From assembly GCF_000621125.1 (NCBI RefSeq), contig NZ_KK211214.1, positions 1,035,026 through 1,099,025 on the forward strand: DNA of 64,000 nucleotides. The letters are read 5' to 3'. Shown here piece by piece: positions 9,063 through 19,017 of the stretch; within the stretch, counting starts at the first letter, position 1, and every line of letters begins with the position of its first letter. The translations under genes were made by a program, and so were the position numbers. A model generated the notes under the pieces. That model was not told the origin of the DNA. It did no database searches and was given only the letters and a program-made list of their open reading frames with translations. Origin of the DNA: Maribacter antarcticus DSM 21422. Its GTDB lineage: Bacteria > Bacteroidota > Bacteroidia > Flavobacteriales > Flavobacteriaceae.

Positions 9063-9698
9063 ATGATTTTTAAAAGCACATTATTAATTGAAAAGGCAAC
9101 GTTTCGAGAAATAGTCCTTGCGGGAAATTATTTTATAAAGAAATTAAATAAAGGGCAGACTATTAGAATTTTGGATTTGGAAGGTAATCAGGCAGCTGAC
9201 ACCTTATTTTTTAGTGCAGAAGATCCATCAGAGCGTTATAGCGCGGTAGATACCATTCGTAATCAAAAAAATGTATACTTAACAAAAGGTACTGTTTTAA
9301 TGTCTAATGGATGCAAACCATTGCTAGAAATTGTTGCCGATACTTGCGGGAGGCATGATACATTAGGCGGTGCTTGTGCTACAGAGTCGAATACGGTGCG
9401 CTATGGTTTGGAAAAAAAAAGTATGCATGCCTGTAGAAATAGTTGGATGTTGGCAGTAAGTGAAAACAAGGAGTTTGGATTAACAAAAAGAGATATTACG
9501 CATAATATTAATTTTTTCATGAATGTACCCATTACTAAAGAAGGTAAACTCACTTTTGAAGATGGTATTAGTGATGCAGGTAAATATGTAGAATTGGAAG
9601 CTAAAATGGATGTTATTGTGCTCATTTCTAATTGTCCCCAGTTGAATAATCCTTGTAATGATTTCAACCCAACCCCAATTGAAGTGATTATTTGGTAA
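9063..9698 (+). CDS. DUF1989 protein, probable second carboxyguanidine deiminase subunit
   Basis: A 211-residue paralog of the preceding gene. It carries [15 protein letters not shown], where the first protein has T-F-G-W-H-D, and [11 protein letters not shown] near the end. The spacing of Cys and His matches DUF1989 members encoded beside urea/guanidine carboxylases. It is expected to form a heteromer with the 241-residue protein and deiminate carboxyguanidine. It lies 6 bp after its partner and 11 bp before the carboxylase, in one transcription unit. Confidence 0.85.
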   Translation: MIFKSTLLIEKATFREIVLAGNYFIKKLNKGQTIRILDLEGNQAADTLFFSAEDPSERYSAVDTIRNQKNVYLTKGTVLMSNGCKPLLEIVADTCGRHDTLGGACATESNTVRYGLEKKSMHACRNSWMLAVSENKEFGLTKRDITHNINFFMNVPITKEGKLTFEDGISDAGKYVELEAKMDVIVLISNCPQLNNPCNDFNPTPIEVIIW

Positions 9699-9709
9699 AA
9701 AAAATATAA

Positions 9710-12700
9710 ATGTTTAAAAAGGTATTAATTGCCAATAGAGGTGCTATTGCAGTGCGTATTATTAGGACTTTAAAGAAGCTCGGTGTAAAAGCCGTAGTAG
9801 TTTTTTCTGAAGAAGACAGAAATAGTCTTCATGTTGATTTGGCAGATGAATCTTATCTTCTTGGGAGTGGCCCAGCGAGAGCTACATATCTTGATCAGCA
9901 AAAGTTAATAGCCATTGCTAAAAGTTCGGGTGCTGGTGCTATTCACCCGGGATATGGTTTTCTTAGCGAAAATACAGAATTTGCTGAATTGTGTAAAACG
10001 GAAGGCATAGTGTTTTTAGGTCCTACTCCCGAGCAAATGAGGGTATTTGGACTAAAGCATGAAGCTAGAGCTCTTGCAACAAAGGCAAAGGTTCCTTTAC
10101 TTCCTGGAACAGCATTACTTACTTCCCTTGAAGAAGCGAAAATGCTAGCTGACCAAATAGGTTACCCCATTATATTAAAAAGCACGGCTGGCGGAGGTGG
10201 TATCGGCATGGAAATTTGCCATTCAGCCCAAGAACTTCACGATAACTATGAAAAAGTAAAAAGCCAAGGAAAGAACAGTTTTTCTAATGCAGGCGTATTT
10301 CTCGAAAAATTCGTAGCCAGAGCAAGGCACATTGAAGTACAGGTTTTTGGGGATGGAAAAGGAAAAGTAATAGCATTGGGTGAGCGAGATTGTTCGGCAC
10401 AGCGTAGAAATCAAAAGGTGGTTGAAGAGGCACCTGCAACTAATCTTTCGGAAACTGTAAGGTTGCAATTATATGCCACAGCAGTGCAGTTGGCTTCCTC
10501 GGTAAACTATCAAAATGCAGGTACAGTTGAGTTTATCTTTGATCAATCGGATGAAAAATTTTATTTTCTCGAGATGAACACCCGACTGCAAGTAGAGCAT
10601 GGAGTTACAGAATACATATTTGGAATGGACTTGGTAGAATGGATGGTCCAACTTGGAGCAGGAACGTTGCCTTCTCTAGAAAAATTAGAAAAGATGCATG
10701 GTTCAAAAGGTCATGCGCTTCAGGTTAGAATATATGCGGAGTCACCAGGAAAGAATTTTCAACCGAGTGCAGGATTACTTACTAATGTGCAATTTCCAAC
10801 TATAGAGAATGGACGAATTGATACTTGGGTGGAATCAGGAATAGAGGTGCCAAGTTATTATGATCCTTTAATCGCAAAAGTAATTGTACATGCAAAAGAT
10901 CGTGCAACTGCCATTGTTCAATTACAAAATGTATTGCGTGATACTACGCTTTATGGTATTGAAACCAATATAGATTATTTAAAAACTATTCTAGCCGAAG
11001 ATATTTTCCAAAAAGGAAAGATTTACACCCAGTATCTCAATAAGTTTAAATATAGTCCTAATACTATCGATATCATTAAACCTGGAACGTTTACTACCAT
11101 TCAGGATTACCCCGGTAGGACTGGATATTGGAATGTAGGTGTACCACCATCCGGGCCTTATGATAGTTTAAGTTTTAGATTGGGTAATGAATTGTTAGGT
11201 AATCCTGAGGATACGGCTGGACTTGAAATAACTGCAAATGGGCCTACATTAAAATTTAATGTAGCTACTCAAATCGTTTTAACGGGTGCAGAAATAAATG
11301 CCAGTTTAGATGGTAAAAAAATAGCATGTTGGACAACGACTCAAATTTCTCCGGGACAAATATTAAAATTAGGTCAAGTAGCCCCTTTTGGTATGCGTGC
11401 TTATTGTTTAATTAAGTCTGGTATTAATTGCCCAGAATATTTGGGATCGAAATCTACCTTTACGCTTGGACAATTTGGAGGCCATGCTGGAAGGCAACTA
11501 CAAATAGGAGACGTACTAAAAATTAAACCAGAAGAACAAATTCTTCTAGAAACAACAATCTCGCCAAAAGATCGTCCCCAAATTTTAAATCAATGGAAAT
11601 TGAGGGTAATTTATGGACCTCACGGAGCTCCTGATTTTTTCACAAAAGAAGATATTGAAACCTTTTTTAAAAACACCTGGGAAGTCCACTATAATTCCAG
11701 CAGAACAGGTGTTCGATTGATTGGGCCAAAACCAGAATGGGCAAGAACTGATGGCGGTGAGGCGGGTATGCACCCTTCAAATATACATGATAATGCGTAT
11801 GCTATTGGAACTGTAGATTTTACTGGGGATATGCCAGTAATCCTCGGTCCCGATGGACCATCTTTGGGTGGTTTTGTTTGTCCAGCTACTGTTATACAAG
11901 CAGATTTATGGAAGCTTGGACAGTTAAAGGCAGGCGACAAGATTAGGTTTGTGCCCGTTGCTATTGAAGATGCGGTAGACGTTTTTATGGAACAGGCGGA
12001 ACAGATTAAACTATTTAAAATTAAAGAGAAAGAACTTTCGGTAAAAGCTCCTGAGTCACCTATTCTAGAAAAGATTGATAAACAAACGTATGGTGTAGAA
12101 ATTGGTTATCGAGTTTGTGGAGATGCTTTTGTTTTAATTGAATATGGTCCTATGGTATTAGATATTAATCTAAGATTTAGGGTTCATGCGATGATGCTTA
12201 CGTTAGAAAAGACATCTTTTGAAGGAATTCTAGAGCTTACACCTGGCATTAGATCACTTCAGGTGCACTATAATCCATTAAAAATTTCAGTTAAAAAATT
12301 ACTCGATTTTCTTAAAGAAGCAGAGTCTTCACTTAAAAACCTTGATCAGATTAAGGTGCCTGCAAGAATTGTTCATTTACCAATAAGCTGGAATGATACC
12401 GTATGCCAGATGGCTGTAGAAAAATATATTCAGTCTGTTCGTAAAGATGCACCTTGGTGTCCAGACAATATTGAATTTATAAGACGTATTAATGGATTAG
12501 ATTCTGTTGATAAAGTTAAACGTATTGTTTTCGAAGCTAGTTATTTGGTTATGGGGTTAGGTGATGTCTACTTGGGTGCACCAGTAGCTACGCCAATTGA
12601 TCCGAGACATCGTTTAGTAACAACTAAGTACAACCCGGCTAGAACCTGGACAGCAGAAAACTCGGTAGGAATTGGAGGTTCTTATTTATGTGTATATGGG

Positions 12701-13309
12701 ATGGAAGGGCCAGGGGGCTATCAATTTATTGGGAGAACACTACAGATGTGGAATCGTTACCATCAAACCAAAGATTTTAAATTGCCTTGGTTATTAAGAT
12801 TTTTCGATCAAATACGGTTCTATGAAGTTTCTAATGAAGAGTTAAGTATTATTCGAAGAGATTTTCCTAAAGGAAACTATAAGCTCAAAGTAGAAGATAT
12901 TGAATTTTCTCTGGCAGAGCATCAAGAGTTTCTATCTAAAATTGATGATGAGGTTAAGGTGTTTCAGCAATCTAGAAATCATGCTTTTGATCAGGAATTG
13001 GAAAGATGGGTAGAAAGTGGTCAAATTAATTTTGTAACCAACAAAAACGATATACAGCAGGGAGAGGAAGAGCAACTTGCTGAAAACGAATTTGCTATAC
13101 AGGGTCCCATTTCAGCGAGTATATTGAAAATAGAAATAAGCATAGGACAAACTGTGCTTGTAGGGGATGCTCTTATGACATTAGAATCCATGAAGATGGA
13201 ATTTCATATACTCGCAGAAGAACCAGGAATTATAAAAAAAATACTTAAACAACCAGGAGAGGACGTAAAAGTAGGACAAGACATTTTGATTCTAGAAAAA
13301 CATAAATAA
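9710..13309 (+). CDS. uca: biotin-dependent urea/guanidine carboxylase
   Basis: A 1199-residue fused enzyme that carboxylates urea or guanidine using ATP, bicarbonate and biotin. Domain order: biotin carboxylase (residues about 1-450, starting F-K-K-V-L-I-A-N-R-G with K-S-T-A-G-G-G-G-I-G-M and E-M-N-T-R-L-Q-V-E-H), KipA-like carboxyltransferase half (about 455-775, with P-G-R-T-G-Y-W and R-T-D-G-G-E-A-G-M-H-P-S-N), KipI-like half (about 790-1070), and a C-terminal biotinyl domain with E-S-M-K-M at which Lys1162 should carry biotin. Length and order fit the urea carboxylase family. The two DUF1989 genes directly upstream favour guanidine as substrate. The allophanate hydrolase starts 1 bp after its stop. 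Confidence 0.92.
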   Translation: MFKKVLIANRGAIAVRIIRTLKKLGVKAVVVFSEEDRNSLHVDLADESYLLGSGPARATYLDQQKLIAIAKSSGAGAIHPGYGFLSENTEFAELCKTEGIVFLGPTPEQMRVFGLKHEARALATKAKVPLLPGTALLTSLEEAKMLADQIGYPIILKSTAGGGGIGMEICHSAQELHDNYEKVKSQGKNSFSNAGVFLEKFVARARHIEVQVFGDGKGKVIALGERDCSAQRRNQKVVEEAPATNLSETVRLQLYATAVQLASSVNYQNAGTVEFIFDQSDEKFYFLEMNTRLQVEHGVTEYIFGMDLVEWMVQLGAGTLPSLEKLEKMHGSKGHALQVRIYAESPGKNFQPSAGLLTNVQFPTIENGRIDTWVESGIEVPSYYDPLIAKVIVHAKDRATAIVQLQNVLRDTTLYGIETNIDYLKTILAEDIFQKGKIYTQYLNKFKYSPNTIDIIKPGTFTTIQDYPGRTGYWNVGVPPSGPYDSLSFRLGNELLGNPEDTAGLEITANGPTLKFNVATQIVLTGAEINASLDGKKIACWTTTQISPGQILKLGQVAPFGMRAYCLIKSGINCPEYLGSKSTFTLGQFGGHAGRQLQIGDVLKIKPEEQILLETTISPKDRPQILNQWKLRVIYGPHGAPDFFTKEDIETFFKNTWEVHYNSSRTGVRLIGPKPEWARTDGGEAGMHPSNIHDNAYAIGTVDFTGDMPVILGPDGPSLGGFVCPATVIQADLWKLGQLKAGDKIRFVPVAIEDAVDVFMEQAEQIKLFKIKEKELSVKAPESPILEKIDKQTYGVEIGYRVCGDAFVLIEYGPMVLDINLRFRVHAMMLTLEKTSFEGILELTPGIRSLQVHYNPLKISVKKLLDFLKEAESSLKNLDQIKVPARIVHLPISWNDTVCQMAVEKYIQSVRKDAPWCPDNIEFIRRINGLDSVDKVKRIVFEASYLVMGLGDVYLGAPVATPIDPRHRLVTTKYNPARTWTAENSVGIGGSYLCVYGMEGPGGYQFIGRTLQMWNRYHQTKDFKLPWLLRFFDQIRFYEVSNEELSIIRRDFPKGNYKLKVEDIEFSLAEHQEFLSKIDDEVKVFQQSRNHAFDQELERWVESGQINFVTNKNDIQQGEEEQLAENEFAIQGPISASILKIEISIGQTVLVGDALMTLESMKMEFHILAEEPGIIKKILKQPGEDVKVGQDILILEKHK

Positions 13310-13310
13310 A

Positions 13311-15107
13311 ATGGAAAATAATGTATTAATAAATGCGCTTTTGTTAGGGTATCGCGAAGGTAGTGTAACACCTGAAGTAGTTGTAAAACAAATCCAAGAA
13401 GCCATTAAAAATTACGAAGACTACAATATTTGGACCTATTGTCTAAATGAACAGGAGATTAAACCTTATCTAGAAAGGCTAAAAGATTGTTCTATAGATG
13501 AACTACCGCTTTATGGAATTCCGTTTGCAATAAAAGACAATATAGATCTTAAAGGGATACCAACTACGGCAGGTTGTGAATCATTTGCCAGAATTCCAGA
13601 AAAATCTGCAACCGTAGTAGATTTGTTAATTAAAGCAGGGGCTATCCCAATTGGAAAAACCAATTTAGACCAATTTGCAACTGGTCTTGTTGGAACGCGT
13701 TCGCCAGAAAAATGGGGTGCATGCAGAAATGCTTTTAATAAGGACTATATTTCTGGTGGCTCAAGTGCTGGCTCAGGTCTAGCGGTTTCTTTAGGCCTCG
13801 TTAGTTTTTCATTGGGTACCGATACAGCTGGCTCCGGGCGTATCCCAGCAGCATTGAATAACATAGTCGGGTTAAAACCAAGTAAAGGTTTGATTAGTAC
13901 ACATGGTGTTGTACCTGCTTGTCGTAGTTTGGACTGCGTAAGTATTTTTGCTTCTACGCCTCATGACGTTGCGAAAGTTTTTGATGTCGTATCTGTACCA
14001 GATTCTAAAGATGAGTACAGTCGCCACTTTCCATTTGCTATTAATCATCAAATCTTTGGAAATTTAAAAGACATGCCAGTAATTGGAGTTCTTGCAAAGA
14101 ACCAGATGGAAACATTTGGCGATGAGGATACGATTAATCAATATGAAGCAGCTGTTGCTACGTTGCAAAAGTTTGGTGTTAGGACAAAAGTTATTGATTT
14201 TACTGCCTTTATCAGTGCAGCCAAATTACTCTATGAAGGTCCGTGGGTTGCAGAGCGTTATATAGCAACGTCAGACTACCTCAACGATATGCTTGATGTT
14301 ACAAAAACTATTATTTCACAAGGAGCTAACTATAACGCTATAGATGCTTTTAATTCTGAGTATCTACTAAAAAAATATAAAGTCGCAGCCGATATAGAAT
14401 TAAATTATGTTGATATGATAATTACACCATCAGCACCAGGTCATTATAGTCTGGCGGAAATTGAATCCGAGCCAATAAAAAAGAATTCGCAGCTCGGGTA
14501 TTATACAAATTTCATGAATCTTTTAGATTATTCTGCTGTTGCTGTTCCTTCAAGTTTTAATAATGTAGGATTACCGTTTGGAGTTACTTTTTTTGCTGAC
14601 AAATTCCAAGACAAAAATTTATTATCATTTGCGCAGTATTATCAAAAGAATAGTGGGTTGACGCTTGGTGCAACACATACAATCTTTCCTGAATATGCTC
14701 TGGAGAAAGGAAATAATGGGCGGGTAAATATTGTTGTTTGTGGAGCGCATTTAAATGGCTTTCCGCTTAATTGGCAGCTTACTGAAAGAGGTGGTTTTTT
14801 GGTGAAAAAGACCAAAACGGCGGCATGTTATCGATTTTATGCACTTGCTGGTGGCCCACCACACCGTCCTGGTTTAATTAGGGATGTTTCAGGTGATTCA
14901 ATTGATGTTGAAGTTTGGTCGCTACCAGTTGAATATTTAGGTTCATTTGTAGCAAATATACCTGTACCATTGGGTATTGGAAAAATTGAGTTAATTGACA
15001 ACAGCTGGGAGACTAGTTTTATTTGTGAGTCTTACGCTATTCCAGAAGCACTTGATATAACGCATCTTAAGAGTTGGGAATCTTATATTGACGGTTTAAA
15101 CAATTAA
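13311..15107 (+). CDS. atzF: allophanate hydrolase
   Basis: A 598-residue amidase-signature enzyme turning allophanate into two ammonia and two CO2. The catalytic Ser-cisSer-Lys set is visible: K75 (F-A-I-K-D-N), S151 in G-G-S-S-A-G-S, and S175 in D-T-A-G-S-G-R. The C-terminal domain (about 470-598), with A-L-A-G-G-P-P-H-R-P-G, is the extra AtzF domain that decarboxylates the first product, so the enzyme looks complete. The 1-bp gap to the carboxylase gene implies translational coupling. It closes the operon that starts at 3822. Confidence 0.92.
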   Translation: MENNVLINALLLGYREGSVTPEVVVKQIQEAIKNYEDYNIWTYCLNEQEIKPYLERLKDCSIDELPLYGIPFAIKDNIDLKGIPTTAGCESFARIPEKSATVVDLLIKAGAIPIGKTNLDQFATGLVGTRSPEKWGACRNAFNKDYISGGSSAGSGLAVSLGLVSFSLGTDTAGSGRIPAALNNIVGLKPSKGLISTHGVVPACRSLDCVSIFASTPHDVAKVFDVVSVPDSKDEYSRHFPFAINHQIFGNLKDMPVIGVLAKNQMETFGDEDTINQYEAAVATLQKFGVRTKVIDFTAFISAAKLLYEGPWVAERYIATSDYLNDMLDVTKTIISQGANYNAIDAFNSEYLLKKYKVAADIELNYVDMIITPSAPGHYSLAEIESEPIKKNSQLGYYTNFMNLLDYSAVAVPSSFNNVGLPFGVTFFADKFQDKNLLSFAQYYQKNSGLTLGATHTIFPEYALEKGNNGRVNIVVCGAHLNGFPLNWQLTERGGFLVKKTKTAACYRFYALAGGPPHRPGLIRDVSGDSIDVEVWSLPVEYLGSFVANIPVPLGIGKIELIDNSWETSFICESYAIPEALDITHLKSWESYIDGLNN

Positions 15108-15173
15108 ATCAGATATTTTATACTTCTTTTTTAGAGAATTAAATTATTTCCATGTTTTGATTCAAAAACTATT

Positions 15174-15960
15174 ATGTGCAATATTGCAGGTGCCATTGTC
15201 CAGTCCAGGACCTTTGTAAATAAAAACGATTATAAAACAGAAGTTTTAAAAGAAGGAAATAAAGTGCCTTGGGTTTGTGAAGTTAAAATACGAGAATTCG
15301 AGACAAAATTTGGATATAATTGGAAAAATGCTTTCAAGAAAAATACCATCGCAAGACTCCCTGAGATAACTACTAATGACCAATATCCTGTAGTCAATAT
15401 AACTTGGCTGGATTGTATAGTATATACCAAGTGGGTATCTAAAAAAAACAGGATTAAATTTCACGTTACCTACCGAAGCAAAATGGGAATATACTGCAAT
15501 AGGAAAGGATGAGTGCACATAGCCTTGGGGTAACAGGTTACCTTATGGTACTAGAGCAAATTATGCTGACGAAAGTTTTAATAAATATTTTTTTGGTCCA
15601 GAGGAAGCACTAGTACATTTTGGAGTAGATGACGGTTACCCTATTACTTCACCAATAGGTGTTTTTCTATAAGGAAAATCGCCAATAGGGGCATTAGATT
15701 TGGTTGGTAATGTTAGATAATGGGTGTATAATTATATTAAGGATGAGGTTTCAAACTCTATATATTTAGAAGAAAATAATATTAAATTAATGAAAGGCGG
15801 ATTGTGGTCAGCTTCAGCAGGAAGATTTAATTCTAAACCCAATGAAATAAACATGGGGCATAATATTCGATCAGACGCTAGACAAGCTTTTGAGCACGAT
15901 AATTCAGATGACCATTCTGTTTTTAGAATTGCCATATTCTACACAAAAAGACCAATGTAA
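15174..15960 (+). pseudogene. broken formylglycine-generating-enzyme-like (SUMF1) gene
   Basis: Pieces of one protein appear in two frames. The first (from 15174) reads Y-P-V-V-N-I-T-W-L-D-C-I-V-Y and W-V-S-K-K, then breaks at an A8 run (15441-15448). The other frame continues L-P-T-E-A-K-W-E-Y-T-A, P-W-G-N-R-L-P-Y-G and V-G-N-V-R and ends at 15960. These are the ordered hallmarks of the FGE-sulfatase/SUMF1 fold. Besides the frameshift there are in-frame stops at 15520 (TAG), 15670 (TAA) and 15718 (TAA, where the family usually has E-W). The gene is dead. FGE-like proteins activate sulfatases or serve in gliding (GldJ/K-like); I cannot say which this was. Confidence 0.85.
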
Positions 15961-15962
15961 TA

Positions 15963-18698
15963 ATGAAAATAAAATCAACATATTTTTATAATAAAAAGGT
16001 CTTGGCTTTTTTCTTGTACCTAATGTTTCCTTTTGTATTGATTGCACAACCTAGTGTTGAATCATTAATTGAAAACGTTCATTTTCGCCAAATTGGGCCT
16101 ACCCGACAAGGGGGTCGTGTTGTGGCCTTCGCGGTTTCCCCCCAAAATCCTTTTCTGTTTTATGTCGCAGCCGGCCCCGGGGGTATCTGGAAAACTGAAA
16201 ATAACGGTAATACCTTTTACACGGTTTTTGATAATGAAGATATTGCATCGGTCGGTGATTTGGCAATCGCTCCTTCTAATGATAATATCGTTTGGGTAGG
16301 TAGTGGCGAAGCCAACCTAAGAAATAGTACCTACTATGGCAATGGCGTGTACAAATCTACTGATGGGGCAAAAACTTGGCAGCATATGGGACTTCCTGAA
16401 TCGCACCACATTGGTAGGGTTCTGATTCATCCCACCAACCCTGATATTGTTTACGTAGCGGCGCAAGGACACTATTATTCCGAAAACCCTGAACGAGGCA
16501 TTTATAAAACTATTGATGGAGGAAAAACTTGGACAAAATCATTAGCGGTAAACATTGATGGGCGAGATATTGGTGCGACCGAAATTAAAATGGATACTAA
16601 TAATCCTGACGTGTTGTATGCAGTTACCTATGACCGTTTGCGTACACCTTGGTCGTTTAAAACAGGAGGTACAGGTAGTGCGATATACAAATCAGTTGAT
16701 GCTGGAAAATCTTGGAAAAAATTAACTACTGGATTGCCAAATACGAACTTAGGGAAGATTGGATTCGATATTTTTCATAAGAACCCGAAAGTTTTATATG
16801 CCACTATAGATGAGCAACAAGATAATACTAGTACCCATGTTATTTATAGAAGTGACAATGCTGGAACATCATGGAAACAAGTGAGCGCAGCTACTGAGAG
16901 TATTGGTAATCGTTCCAATTATTATGGACAGATTATTATTGATCCAAATGATGATCAGCATATTTATGTACTGAGTGAGTTAGTACAGGAATCTTATGAC
17001 GGCGGTAAAACTTGGAAACAATACATACAGTATGGAGGAGACAATCATGTGCTTTGGATAAACCCAAAAAATTCGAAACACATGATGATGGGCTATGACT
17101 ATGGAATGGCTATTACCTATGATACAGGTAAGAACTGGTATCACCCAGACGAATTGCCTATGGGTCAATTTTATGCTATTGGCGTGGATATGGAGTATCC
17201 TTATAACGTTTATGGTGGTACTCAGGATTTTGGTTCATGGAAAGGACCCAGTACAAAAAAGGGGCGTTTTCCTATTCGTTTTGAAGACTGGGAACATGTA
17301 AATGGCGGAGATGGTTTTTATAATATAGTTGACCCAACGGATAGTAGGTGGTTGTATTCGAGCTCGCAATTCGGACATATTACCCGCATTAACCAAAAAA
17401 CTGGCGCAAGAAAAACCATTGTTGGAGATGATACCCAGAACCTTCGTTTTAATTGGAATACTCCTATATTGATTTCACCACATAATAGTAAAACCTTATA
17501 TGTTGGAGCGCAAAAAGTAATACGCTCTGCAGATAGAGGTGATACTTGGCAAGATATTAGTCTAGATTTAACAGAATTCGACATAAACAAAAAAGGCTTT
17601 GGACCTTTTGTTTATGGCACATTGACAACACTAGATGAATCCCCAGTTAAAGAAGGTGTTATTTGGGCTGGTACAGATAATGGCAATGTTCATATTACAA
17701 CTGACGGTGGTAAAAACTGGAAAAAAATAAAAATCATTGGTAATCCAGAATATTGGGTTACTCGTGTATCCACATCACATCATCATGCAGGGACAGCTTA
17801 TGTTACGTATTCGGGTTTACGGAGAGATGATTTCAGACCTTTTATTTATAAAACTACTAATTATGGAAAAACATGGATTTCTATTTCATCGAATTTACCC
17901 AATGAATCTATCAATGTTATCAAAGAAGATTCTAAAAACCCAAATCTTTTATTTATAGGAACAGATAAAGCGGTGTATGCTAGTTTTAACAGTGGTAAAT
18001 TTTGGTCTAAAATGGAGAATAATATGCCAACGATTGCTGTGCATGATTTGGTGATTCACCCTCGTGAAAATGATTTGATTGTGGGTACGCATGGCCGAAG
18101 TATTTTTATTGCTGATATTTCTCCTTTACAAGAACTGACACCTGAAGTTTTAAATGAGGAAGTTCATTTATTTGACATTGAAGCCAAAGTTCAATGGAGG
18201 ATGACAAGTCAAGCTTCGGTAAGTGCACAGAATTTTACTGGAGAGAATGAGCCGTTTGGAGTTATGATAAATTATTATTTAAAAACTCCAATTAAAGGAG
18301 AAGTGAAACTAACAATTTATGATGGCGATAAGTCAATTAATGAACTAATAGGAACAAATAATACAGGTGTCAATTGTGTGCAATGGGGAATGACTAAACG
18401 CATGCTAAGAACCTTAGAAGAAATAGAAGTATGGAAAGAAGAACAAAAAATGTTGACCGAAGAAGAAGAGTTTTTCGATTATTATGATACGGTTGAAATT
18501 TTTCCTGAAGAAGGCGAAGAGGTAGATAGATACGGGCGGTCAATGCGGACTCGTGTTCATTTTAAACCAGGGCTTACAGATATAGATTTTAAATATACAC
18601 GGGTAAAACCAGGGGAGTACAAGGTGGTATTATCTGCTAATGGAATAACATTCAGTAGGAATGTAACAATCTTAGAGGATAAGTGGTACGATGAGTAA
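15963..18698 (+). CDS. secreted VPS10/BNR-repeat beta-propeller protein
   Basis: A 911-residue protein with a signal peptide (ends F-V-L-I-A-Q-P). It begins with the family opening F-R-Q-I-G-P-T-R-Q-G-G-R and then has many Asp-box/BNR blades of the S-x-D-x-G-x-T-W type: K-S-T-D-G-A-K-T-W, K-T-I-D-G-G-K-T-W, K-S-V-D-A-G-K-S-W, E-S-Y-D-G-G-K-T-W, R-S-A-D-R-G-D-T-W, T-T-D-G-G-K-N-W and others. The C-terminal domain (after about 720) is beta-rich with an acidic E-E-E-E-F-F segment. Such sortilin-like propellers are common and mostly uncharacterised in Bacteroidota. It is somewhat shorter than the roughly 1000-1050 residues I expect. It follows the pseudogene by 2 bp. Confidence 0.85.
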   Translation: MKIKSTYFYNKKVLAFFLYLMFPFVLIAQPSVESLIENVHFRQIGPTRQGGRVVAFAVSPQNPFLFYVAAGPGGIWKTENNGNTFYTVFDNEDIASVGDLAIAPSNDNIVWVGSGEANLRNSTYYGNGVYKSTDGAKTWQHMGLPESHHIGRVLIHPTNPDIVYVAAQGHYYSENPERGIYKTIDGGKTWTKSLAVNIDGRDIGATEIKMDTNNPDVLYAVTYDRLRTPWSFKTGGTGSAIYKSVDAGKSWKKLTTGLPNTNLGKIGFDIFHKNPKVLYATIDEQQDNTSTHVIYRSDNAGTSWKQVSAATESIGNRSNYYGQIIIDPNDDQHIYVLSELVQESYDGGKTWKQYIQYGGDNHVLWINPKNSKHMMMGYDYGMAITYDTGKNWYHPDELPMGQFYAIGVDMEYPYNVYGGTQDFGSWKGPSTKKGRFPIRFEDWEHVNGGDGFYNIVDPTDSRWLYSSSQFGHITRINQKTGARKTIVGDDTQNLRFNWNTPILISPHNSKTLYVGAQKVIRSADRGDTWQDISLDLTEFDINKKGFGPFVYGTLTTLDESPVKEGVIWAGTDNGNVHITTDGGKNWKKIKIIGNPEYWVTRVSTSHHHAGTAYVTYSGLRRDDFRPFIYKTTNYGKTWISISSNLPNESINVIKEDSKNPNLLFIGTDKAVYASFNSGKFWSKMENNMPTIAVHDLVIHPRENDLIVGTHGRSIFIADISPLQELTPEVLNEEVHLFDIEAKVQWRMTSQASVSAQNFTGENEPFGVMINYYLKTPIKGEVKLTIYDGDKSINELIGTNNTGVNCVQWGMTKRMLRTLEEIEVWKEEQKMLTEEEEFFDYYDTVEIFPEEGEEVDRYGRSMRTRVHFKPGLTDIDFKYTRVKPGEYKVVLSANGITFSRNVTILEDKWYDE

Positions 18699-18759
18699 CC
18701 CTATTCAAAATACGAGCGCACTAAATGAAGGAAATTGAAAACACCTCATAGTATATAAA

Positions 18760-18990
18760 ATGAATAGAATTAAGGAAGCAAGCGCCATAGAGTTTGCGAT
18801 TTTCGTAAGTATTTTTGGTGTGGGGAAATTAATTCTCCCCCCTTTCTTAGGTTTTAATGCTGGAAATGATTGTTGGTTAGTTACTCTTGAGTTTTTAATT
18901 TCAGCGGTCATAACCCCAATATTAGCTGTCTTGGCACATGCCAGAACTCAATGGACCATTGGGGCTCATCGCTGTTTATATTGGGCATAA
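18760..18990 (+). pseudogene. N-terminal stump of a BrnQ-type branched-chain amino acid transporter
   Basis: The 76-residue frame contains F-V-S-I-F-G-V-G-K-L-I-L-P-P-F-L-G-F-N-A-G and A-V-L-A-H-A-R-T-Q, which match the first two membrane segments of LIVCS/BrnQ sodium-coupled carriers (usual length over 400 residues). The frame then stops and the next gene begins 27 bp later. It is a truncated remnant with no transport function expected. It is the only transporter-like sequence in the cluster. Confidence 0.7.
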
Positions 18991-19017
18991 TGTTGGCTTT
19001 TCATAAAAATAAAGAAA

